A DNA stretch of 6,811 bases from CG2-30-40-21 sp043806395 (lineage in GTDB: Bacteria > UBA9089 > CG2-30-40-21). The position numbers and the translations under genes are program-made. The notes beneath the pieces were generated by a model that was given only the letters and a program-made list of their open reading frames with translations, ran no database searches and was not told the DNA's origin. Of the stretch, positions 1-5,612 are shown piece by piece; the stretch's first letter is position 1, and every line of letters starts with the position of its first letter. Location: the NCBI GenBank assembly GCA_043806395.1, contig JAZDHC010000194.1, forward strand, positions 1 through 6,811, in the 5' to 3' direction.

Positions 1-19
1 CACTTTCATCGTTTTTCAT
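1..19 (-). CDS. Possible 5' fragment of an outward-facing gene (left)
   Basis: The minus strand reads ATG from position 19 outwards as M-K-N-D-E-S, preceded by AAGGA (complement of 25-29) with a 5-nt spacer. The identical start lies in the right repeat at 6792. Only six codons are visible, so no family can be assigned. A gene start at the same place in both copies is what one would expect if the repeat were the 5' end of an insertion sequence, but a chance ATG cannot be excluded. Confidence 0.25.
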
Positions 20-69
20 ATGATTCCTTTCGGGCAAGGAGACATCATCTACAGAATACAACCCCCTAA

Positions 70-87
70 CCCCCTTTTCTAAGGGGG
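70..87. repeat. Short GC-rich hairpin inside the left terminal repeat
   Basis: CCCCCTT at 70-76 pairs with AAGGGGG at 81-87 around the 4-nt loop TTCT. A second C5 run at 62-66 could compete for the G5 strand. The mirror copy lies in the right repeat at 6724-6741. C5/G5 hairpins of this kind are frequent in dispersed repeats and can act as subterminal structures of IS200-like elements. There is no clear T-tract for a terminator on either strand. Confidence 0.6.
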
Positions 88-173
88 AATATTGCACTCT
101 CAACTAACCGCAAGCTTTCAAACAAAGGTGAACCGTCCCACAATTTGCGAAAATGGGCATGGTTCAAAATGAT

Positions 174-197
174 AACCACCGTGTCTTATTCGTGGTT
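174..197. repeat. Small inverted repeat in the gap before the first gene
   Basis: AACCAC (174-179) pairs with GTGGTT (192-197) around a 12-nt loop, and T173/A198 adds one more pair. The loop side reads CGTGTCTTATTCGTGG, a degenerate inverted relative of the CACGAAA-type repeats near the right end (6633-6659). The rest of the gap 140-274 holds no convincing promoter; only the ribosome-binding site for the next gene is clear. Confidence 0.35.
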
Positions 198-274
198 AAA
201 CGATTGGAAAAAGTGTTACCCTGATTTGAGCCATGCCAATTCGTCATTGAGTGATATTCGAATAGGAGAGCATT

Positions 275-1513
275 ATGTTCAAGGTTTTTTATTTAACAAT
301 TACATTGTTAATATTATCCATAGTACAGGCAGAGGCATCTACCAGATATGAGGGATTGCCAGGGGCATATCTGCGATTTGGTGCTGGGGCAAGGGATCTA
401 TCTATGGGCAAGGCATTTGTGGCTATTGCTGACGATGCTACCTCTGTTTATTGGAATCCAGCAGGATTGACCCGGATTCAGGGTGCTGAATTTACAGGGC
501 TTTTTGCCCCTTTATTTGAGGATACTAATTATTCCTTCCTCAGCTTTGTCCATCCGACAGAAGAGTTTGGGGCATTTGGGATTGGCATGGCACTTTTAAG
601 TTCAGGCAATTTTGATGGAAGAAACAATAGGGCACAGTCAACCGGTGAGCTTACAGAACTCGAGCGATGTATCATCCTTTCACATGGCCGTAAGGTTTCC
701 CGCAGGTTGTCCCTTGGTGCAAATATAAAGATATTCTCGCAGAATATTGCCTCCTACAGTGATACTAAGATAGGGCTGGACGGGGCAATGCTTTTGGAGT
801 TAAAGGATTACCTGTCTGTTGGGTTAAACATCCAGAATATAGTACCGCCAAATCTGAAACTCATGAATAAGAATGAGACATTTCCGCTTACCCTCAGGGT
901 GGGTAGTGCCTTAAAGGCTCTCAATAATAATTTTCTTCTTGGCCTTGATGTGGAGAAACTCCCCTCTCAAGCATATAAAACGCATCTTGGGGCAGAGTAC
1001 TGGCTTAGACACAGGTCTTGCGCCCTGAGAATGGGGTTGGATAACACGGAGCTAACCTCTGGGGTGGGCATGGATTTTGAGAAGTATATTATAGACTACA
1101 GCCTCAGCCATCAAGACTTAGGCTATGCTCACCGCATTTCCTTTACCTATATGTTTGAAACCTTTGCAGTAAAGATTCAGGTGTCTCCAAAGGCATTCTC
1201 CCCACTGGGTAAGTATAACTGGACAACCGTTAAGATGGATATTAAGCAAAAAGATAAGGTAAAGAAATGGGATCTAACCATCAAGGATAAAACAGGTGCT
1301 ACGGTTAAAACATACGAGGGCAAAGGTGAACCGCCATCTTCCATTAACTGGGAGGGACGAGATGAGAATAATAAGGTCATGCCGGATGGGGGTTATAAAT
1401 GCCTGCTGAGAGTGACGGATGTTGCTGATAATGCCTATAAATCCGGACAGGAAAAGGTGGAGATTGTGACAGAGATACCGGAGGTGGTGGTGCCTATGGA
1501 GATGGGATGGTAA
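275..1513 (+). CDS. PorV/PorQ-like outer-membrane barrel protein with FlgD-like C-terminal domain
   Basis: This is a 412-residue exported protein. The start at 275 is supported by GGAGAG eight nt upstream and by an N-terminal signal peptide: Lys3, a hydrophobic run at about 5-18 and a likely cleavage after AEA near residue 21. Residues 39-65 carry the hallmark of the PorV/PorQ (UPF0164, FadL-like) family, an ARDLSMG stretch followed by IADDATSVYWNPAGL. Residues 70-295 alternate polar and hydrophobic positions as in an outer-membrane beta-barrel. Residues 303-398 resemble the FlgD Ig-like domain (FSPLGKYN, INWEGRDENN, MPDGGYKCLLRVTD). Family members are outer-membrane barrels, some serving as type IX secretion shuttles. 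No other type IX gene is in view, so a secretion role is unproven. It is separated from the next gene by 300 bp with its own promoter, so it is probably not part of the downstream operon. Confidence 0.85.
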   Translation: MFKVFYLTITLLILSIVQAEASTRYEGLPGAYLRFGAGARDLSMGKAFVAIADDATSVYWNPAGLTRIQGAEFTGLFAPLFEDTNYSFLSFVHPTEEFGAFGIGMALLSSGNFDGRNNRAQSTGELTELERCIILSHGRKVSRRLSLGANIKIFSQNIASYSDTKIGLDGAMLLELKDYLSVGLNIQNIVPPNLKLMNKNETFPLTLRVGSALKALNNNFLLGLDVEKLPSQAYKTHLGAEYWLRHRSCALRMGLDNTELTSGVGMDFEKYIIDYSLSHQDLGYAHRISFTYMFETFAVKIQVSPKAFSPLGKYNWTTVKMDIKQKDKVKKWDLTIKDKTGATVKTYEGKGEPPSSINWEGRDENNKVMPDGGYKCLLRVTDVADNAYKSGQEKVEIVTEIPEVVVPMEMGW

Positions 1514-1536
1514 TTTGCAGGAAATGATTTTTCTCC

Positions 1537-1565
1537 TTGACATTTCATTGATTATCAAGTATAAT
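1537..1565 (+). promoter_or_regulatory. Consensus sigma-70 promoter for the downstream operon
   Basis: TTGACA at 1537-1542 and TATAAT at 1560-1565 are both perfect consensus hexamers, separated by exactly 17 bp. Transcription would start near 1571-1573 and run rightward, giving a leader of about 240 nt before the ATG at 1814. The leader begins with a stem-loop and contains the long palindrome at 1631-1787. No operator was recognised. So strong a predicted promoter in front of a toxic-looking module suggests that control happens in the leader RNA or after translation; that is inference. Confidence 0.7.
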
Positions 1566-1568
1566 AAT

Positions 1569-1621
1569 GAAGGCTGAAGGCTTGTGCTATCTCTTCTCTG
1601 AACCTTCAGTCTTCAGCCTTC
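1569..1621 (+). repeat. Stem-loop GAAGGCTGAAG / CTTCAGCCTTC at the predicted transcript 5' end
   Basis: GAAGGCTGAAG at 1569-1579 is perfectly complementary to CTTCAGCCTTC at 1611-1621. Three further pairs inward (G1580-U1610 wobble, C1581-G1609, U1582-A1608) make a 14-bp stem with a 25-nt loop. No T-tract follows (CTCCCTTTA), so it is a poor intrinsic terminator for the upstream gene. Since the promoter at 1537-1565 would initiate almost at its left foot, the stem would form the 5' end of the operon mRNA. Confidence 0.6.
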
Positions 1622-1630
1622 CTCCCTTTA

Positions 1631-1787
1631 GGGCTTGAGAAAAAATAACTTGTACAGTCGTGCCACCGATACATCTTGACTGGCTTCGTTGTTCGGAGCA
1701 ATCATACAGTAGTATGCTCGCTTCTCACGCCTTGCCAGCCAAGCGTCTCAGTGGCTCTTGGTGTACAACTTATTTTTTCTCAAGCCC
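1631..1787. repeat. 157-bp imperfect palindrome, MITE-like
   Basis: The outer 26 bases (1631-1656) match the reverse complement of 1762-1787 with one mismatch; A1630/T1788 adds a pair. Inside, GCCAC...CTTG.CTGGC on the left is mirrored by GCCAG.CAAG...GTGGC on the right with a few mismatches and one indel. The centre is CATAC-AGTA-GTATG at 1703-1716. The whole stretch can therefore fold into one long hairpin. It has no open reading frame of note. The form fits a miniature inverted-repeat element or a large REP/BIME-type unit. No clean target duplication abuts the ends; a 9-bp CTTCAGCCT occurs at 1611-1619 and 1787-1795. It lies within the transcribed leader of the operon. Confidence 0.8.
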
Positions 1788-1813
1788 TTCAGCCTAAATT
1801 GTGAGGTAATAAA

Positions 1814-4800
1814 ATGTTAATTGAGCTTGATTCCAAAAATACACTCAGGTGGGCATTAAGGTATAAGTCAGAGAAGTTATACCTTCGATTTTTCTCTTTG
1901 CTGGTAGAGTATGAAAAAATTTCTCATGAGGATATGATCTATCAATGCGATAGAGGATCAAAACACTGTGAATTGGTAGAAAACATACTTAACCGTATAA
2001 TTCCAAATATTACCAAAAGAGGTATGTCTGCTGCAGAATGCTTTTGCCTGTTATCTGCAATCTGGTTTCATGATATTTCCCCTGTTTTTAAGAAAAAAAC
2101 CCGTCCCAAGGATCACCATTATGAATATCTTAAGTCTTATGGGGATTGGTCATTAGACGAGTCGTTTGCTTATGTTATAAAGCAGATATGCTGTGGAACA
2201 ATTGCTGAATTTCCAAAAATAGAGGATGAATATCAGATTGGGGATGAGACCATCCGATTACGGTTTTTAGCCTGCCTTCTAAGGTTATCAGACTGGCTTG
2301 ATCTGGGGTATTGGGGCATACCACAAGAGATGCTTGCCCCATGGAAAACAACAGAGGAAGATGTTGCAGCAACACTTCTAAGGGATAAGTTTACCTATGA
2401 GGTAAATATTGATTCTGTTTATTGGACAATAGATGTCAGCCTTACCCCTAATCCTGAGTTGTTTGGCACGGTATTGGCTGAAAAGATATATGAAAAGATA
2501 GGAATGAGAATAAATAAAGAGTTTGATCTGGTAAAAGCCATCTTTAAGGCTCAGTACCTTGGTTATCAGGAAATAACAGTAGAGATGAAGGTTGTGGATA
2601 AATCAAAACGCCCGCTTATCCCACCTATGATGAAAAAAGAAACCTCTTCCCTTTCCCTTCCCCCTACCCCTTATAAATTCCTTGATTATTATGAAATTAA
2701 TGACACAGATATCTATTTTGGTAGAAAAAAAAATATCTCACGGTTCTTAGGGCATATATTAAATAATAAGCTCTTAGTAATATATGGAGAATCCGGGGTA
2801 GGAAAAACATCCTTAATGAAGGCAGGACTGATTCCCAGATTAGAGCCAACGATTATCCCTATCTACATCAGATGTACGGATAATCCATGTGCAGCAGTTA
2901 AAAATGCAATTATTGACTGCTGCAAGCTATCACTGGATAATCCAGAGGCCACTTTACTTGAAGTCTTTAAGCATACTGAAACCAAAAAATGTATGATATT
3001 CATCGATCAATTTGAGGAATTTTTCAAAAGATCTGAACGAAAGATAAAGGATCAATTCATCAATGAATTAATGGAATGTGTTTGTACCTCTACGGTAGAT
3101 GCAAGGTTTGTCATAGGTATCCGTCGGGATTTCTTTGTGGAATTAGGCAGCTATCGAGAAGAGCTTCCGGAGTTATTCAGCTCTGCATGGGAGCTGTTAA
3201 AGTTGACAGAGATTGAGGCAAGGCAGTCGATAAGCGGTCCGGCTAAATTATTTAATATTGATTATGATCCGGAATTATTGGATGAATTGGTTAAGGACAT
3301 CACTGAGGAAAGCAATCTCATTCACCCTATTCATGTTCAGATTCTATGCAATCGTCTGGTAGAAACATTAGACAAGTCAGCCTTAAAGGATAGATTGCCG
3401 CAGAGGATTTCGTACCAGACATATAAGGAACTCGGTGGTGCTCAAGGGATAATCTCTGATTATTTAGAGACATCGCTGGAAGAGTTTCCAGCTGGCAAAA
3501 AAGAATATGCCCGGGATATCTTAAAGATGATGACAACATCCTATGAGATTAAAACATTAGTCACATCCGAGGATATTCTTATGACCCTGAAGATTGATCC
3601 GGATATCTTAGAGGAAATATTATCTGCCATGGTTGAACACAGACTTCTCAGACGAATTCGTGGCAAGTCGTATGAATTGACCTCAGACTATCTGGCAAAG
3701 AGCGTTACAGAGAAATGGCTGACAGACAAGGATATGGAAATAAAAACAACTATGGAGAATATTTATGTTGCCTTTGAGGATTGGAAGCAACACCGCTGGT
3801 TGATGAATATTCCCAGATTTGGCAAAACTTATCTTTATCGAGAAGATATTTCTATTGAGCAGGAAGCATTTGAACTGCTACTGCGAAGCTCCTTGAAATT
3901 TTCTTTTCCTGCATGGTATTGGGCAATAAATATTCCAAGGGAAATAGTTATTGCCATTATTACAGAGATGATTCAGCAGGTTAGCGTTGAAGGATTACAA
4001 ACCATTGTGGAGATGATGGATAAGGATGGCAGTCGAATTGTGGGACATCTTATGTGTCGACTTGAAGATCCAAACCCTCTTATCCGTGAAAAAACAGCTG
4101 AACTTTTGGGCAGGATAAAGGATAATAGGGCAACAGATGCCTTGCTGGCACACTTAAATGATATTGATTGGCGCGTTGCTCGGGCAATAGGGATTGCCTT
4201 GGGTAAGATTGGTGATGCCAGAGCATTTAAGGCTTTTTTAACCAGACTTGATGACCCTGATTGGCGAATACGAAAGGCATCAGCATCAGCCTTGGGGATG
4301 CTGAAAGACCCGGAGGCTATAGATTCATTGCTTGCCAGACTCAATGACCATGAAAATGAGGTCAGACGGGCAGTAGCTATTGCCCTTGGTGATATTGGTG
4401 ATGTCAAGGCATTTAAGCCATTGCAGCGAAGACTGAATGATTCTGATTCTGATGTTCGGGAGGCAGCTGTTATTGCCCTTGGAAACCTTGGAAATATAGA
4501 GTCTTTTGATTCTATTATATCAAAAGCAGGTGATCCTGACTGGCGGGTAAGGGATGCTGTGGCAACTGCCTTAAGTAAGGTTGGCGGGGCAAGATCACTT
4601 GATCCGCTTCTTGAAATGCTTTCTGATTCTGATTCTGATGTGAGAAAGGCTGTGGCAAAAGCACTTGGTCTGCTTGGGATTAAAAAAGCCATTGAACCAC
4701 TTTTAGATAAGCTCAATGATTCAGATTGGTGGGTGAGGGAGGCTGCTGCTAATGCCTTGAGTGGTTTTGGTGATCCGCGAACATTGGCACCACTACTGGC

Positions 4801-5185
4801 AGGATTAAATGACCCTGATTGGCGTGTCCGTGAGGCTGCGGCTAATGCCCTGGGAAATATGGGTGGTCAAAATGCCTTTGATGCCTTGCTGCAGGGGTTG
4901 GATGATCTGGACTGGCGAGTAAGAAAGGCATCAATTGATGCCCTTGGCAAACTTGGTAATTTTAAGGCAGTAGAGCCATTGGTTGCTAAATTTTCAGACT
5001 CTGATTCAACCGTGCGGGCAAGCATTGCTACTGCCCTTGGAAATCTTGGCGATCCAAATGCCATAGAACACCTACTTCATGGAATTGATGACACAGTGGA
5101 AGATGTCCAGATTGCCTGTTTGGCTGCCCTACGAGCAATTGATAGAAAACTCTACAAGAGATCCTCTGATAAATGGGGAAAGTAA
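1814..5185 (+). CDS. HD-domain / STAND NTPase / HEAT-repeat protein, candidate defence or signalling switch
   Basis: This is a 1123-residue, three-part protein. The ATG follows GAGG (1803-1806) by seven nt. Residues about 40-165 look like an HD metal-dependent phosphohydrolase: H51, the H86-D87 pair (WFHDIS) and D160 (LLRLSDWLDLG), with H101/H102 as further ligands. Residues about 290-640 are a P-loop NTPase of nSTAND1 type: Walker A GESGVGKTS at 325-333, Walker B MIFIDQFEEFF at 394-404, an IGIRRDFF strand at 434-441, SGPA at 474-477, then a winged-helix region ending YELTSDYLAKSVTEKWL. Residues 745-1116 are twelve 31-residue HEAT repeats. STAND proteins typically combine an N-terminal effector, a switch NTPase and a C-terminal repeat sensor, which fits here. 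No signal peptide is present, so it is cytoplasmic. It is probably translationally coupled to the next gene (1-nt gap). The HD substrate and the immune role are inference; a regulatory signalling protein is the alternative. Confidence 0.85.
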   Translation: MLIELDSKNTLRWALRYKSEKLYLRFFSLLVEYEKISHEDMIYQCDRGSKHCELVENILNRIIPNITKRGMSAAECFCLLSAIWFHDISPVFKKKTRPKDHHYEYLKSYGDWSLDESFAYVIKQICCGTIAEFPKIEDEYQIGDETIRLRFLACLLRLSDWLDLGYWGIPQEMLAPWKTTEEDVAATLLRDKFTYEVNIDSVYWTIDVSLTPNPELFGTVLAEKIYEKIGMRINKEFDLVKAIFKAQYLGYQEITVEMKVVDKSKRPLIPPMMKKETSSLSLPPTPYKFLDYYEINDTDIYFGRKKNISRFLGHILNNKLLVIYGESGVGKTSLMKAGLIPRLEPTIIPIYIRCTDNPCAAVKNAIIDCCKLSLDNPEATLLEVFKHTETKKCMIFIDQFEEFFKRSERKIKDQFINELMECVCTSTVDARFVIGIRRDFFVELGSYREELPELFSSAWELLKLTEIEARQSISGPAKLFNIDYDPELLDELVKDITEESNLIHPIHVQILCNRLVETLDKSALKDRLPQRISYQTYKELGGAQGIISDYLETSLEEFPAGKKEYARDILKMMTTSYEIKTLVTSEDILMTLKIDPDILEEILSAMVEHRLLRRIRGKSYELTSDYLAKSVTEKWLTDKDMEIKTTMENIYVAFEDWKQHRWLMNIPRFGKTYLYREDISIEQEAFELLLRSSLKFSFPAWYWAINIPREIVIAIITEMIQQVSVEGLQTIVEMMDKDGSRIVGHLMCRLEDPNPLIREKTAELLGRIKDNRATDALLAHLNDIDWRVARAIGIALGKIGDARAFKAFLTRLDDPDWRIRKASASALGMLKDPEAIDSLLARLNDHENEVRRAVAIALGDIGDVKAFKPLQRRLNDSDSDVREAAVIALGNLGNIESFDSIISKAGDPDWRVRDAVATALSKVGGARSLDPLLEMLSDSDSDVRKAVAKALGLLGIKKAIEPLLDKLNDSDWWVREAAANALSGFGDPRTLAPLLAGLNDPDWRVREAAANALGNMGGQNAFDALLQGLDDLDWRVRKASIDALGKLGNFKAVEPLVAKFSDSDSTVRASIATALGNLGDPNAIEHLLHGIDDTVEDVQIACLAALRAIDRKLYKRSSDKWGK
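4046..5161 (+). repeat. Twelve 93-bp units encoding 31-residue HEAT repeats
   Basis: Residues 745-1116 divide into twelve units of exactly 31 residues without an insertion, of the form PLL..L-ND.DWRVREAAA-ALG-GD..A. They belong to the PBS-lyase-type HEAT family, which forms a curved superhelical protein-binding surface. Loop sequences fall into two types: DWRVR-like (units 2, 3, 6, 8, 9, 10) and SDSDVR-like or other acidic forms (units 4, 5, 7, 11, 12). Unit 1 (DPNPLIREK) and unit 12 are the most divergent, as expected for caps. The repetition is clear in protein; in DNA the units are diverged, apart from TTCTGA hexamer runs near 4440 and 4619-4640. Confidence 0.9.
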
Positions 5186-5186
5186 G

Positions 5187-5570
5187 ATGATGAGTGAAAA
5201 TCATAAATACCTTATCCTTGGCGGGGTAGCATTTTTATGGATGTTAATGATGTTGGTTGTACTTTGCCTTGGAAATAATCATGAGCTGCAACCACAGACA
5301 AGGAATACCTTTGTTGTATTTAAGCAGAAATCTTCTGCCTTGATTGATATAAATACAATGATGCCTGCAAATAGATTAATCTCAACCGAATTTTACTCTT
5401 CTCCCAACCCATATACTCATAGATATATTAAAACTGAGGATAGCTCCTTGTATACCTCAAGTTCAAGGCTTGGCGAAGGGGATGGGGAATATTCAGGATT
5501 TTATCGGGGTATGCTCTGGTATAATTCGGTATTTAATCAGTATGAAGGCAGGGACTGGTTGGGAAGATAG
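5187..5570 (+). CDS. Small single-pass membrane protein, unknown family
   Basis: I do not recognise this protein. The frame is open from 5079, but a start at 5187 (or 5190) is preferred: it lies 1 nt after the upstream stop, is preceded by GGGGAAAG (5175-5182), and removes a 36-residue extension that only overlaps the HEAT array. The 127-residue product has one strongly hydrophobic segment at about residues 8-29, followed by a polar tail of about 98 residues. The tail is rich in Ser, Thr and Tyr (about 27 residues) and ends in an aromatic stretch (GFYRGMLWYNSVFNQYEGRD). No lipobox is clear; Cys27 sits at the end of the hydrophobic run but lacks good lipobox context. Its place between the STAND and Fic genes suggests a membrane partner of one of them, for example an effector, anchor or Fic target. 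That is inference from position only. Confidence 0.65.
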   Translation: MMSENHKYLILGGVAFLWMLMMLVVLCLGNNHELQPQTRNTFVVFKQKSSALIDINTMMPANRLISTEFYSSPNPYTHRYIKTEDSSLYTSSSRLGEGDGEYSGFYRGMLWYNSVFNQYEGRDWLGR

Positions 5571-5602
5571 GGAGGAAGAAGAGCAGGAGACAGAAGAAGT
5601 AT

Positions 5603-5608
5603 GGAGGA
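5603..5608 (+). promoter_or_regulatory. Strong Shine-Dalgarno GGAGGA deciding the Fic start
   Basis: GGAGGA lies 4 nt before the ATG at 5613 and 7 nt before a second ATG at 5616. It overlaps the upstream in-frame ATG at 5601, whose own site (AGGAG at 5585-5589) is 11 nt away. The placement favours 5613 or 5616 over 5601. Confidence 0.6.
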
Positions 5609-5612
5609 AAAG

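Larger units (their letters stand above)
1..139. repeat. Left copy of 139-bp terminal inverted repeat
   Basis: This stretch is the exact reverse complement of 6672-6810, with no mismatch over 139 bp. Identity stops at 139/140, where the left side reads CCCA and the right side, reverse complemented, reads CCCC. It contains a short hairpin (7-bp stem CCCCCTT/AAGGGGG, loop 77-80) at 70-87. Its inner end carries GAACCGTCCC, a motif I associate with REP-like repeats and IS200-type elements; that association is from memory and unproven here. On the minus strand an AAGGA box and an ATG point out of the window. It is either one end of a multicopy mobile element or a dispersed repeat at which a contig was broken. 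Confidence 0.93.

Noticed and set aside
145..351. 68-codon plus-strand frame overlapping the start of the PorV/PorQ-like gene
   Set aside because: It has no ribosome-binding site, overlaps the signal-peptide region of a well-supported gene in another frame and shows no recognisable protein features.
1321..1333. CAAAGGTGAACCG inside the PorV/PorQ gene, identical to 13 bp of the terminal repeat
   Set aside because: It encodes Lys-Gly-Glu-Pro within the FlgD-like domain and the match does not extend, so it is most likely chance.
1569..1630. Stem-loop as an intrinsic terminator of the first gene
   Set aside because: The stem is convincing but no T-tract follows, and the consensus promoter lies immediately upstream of it, so a leader role fits better.
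1631..1787. Palindrome as a retron non-coding RNA or CRISPR-like repeat
   Set aside because: No reverse transcriptase or Cas gene is present, and the unit is a single palindrome rather than a repeat-spacer array.
3973..4716. 247-codon minus-strand frame, Ser-rich and repetitive
   Set aside because: Its repetition is the antisense shadow of the HEAT repeats on the plus strand, and it has no ribosome-binding site of its own.
5079..5186. 36-residue N-terminal extension of the small membrane protein
   Set aside because: It overlaps the coding end of the HEAT array, would put the membrane segment far from the N-terminus, and a better-placed start with a purine-rich site exists at 5187.
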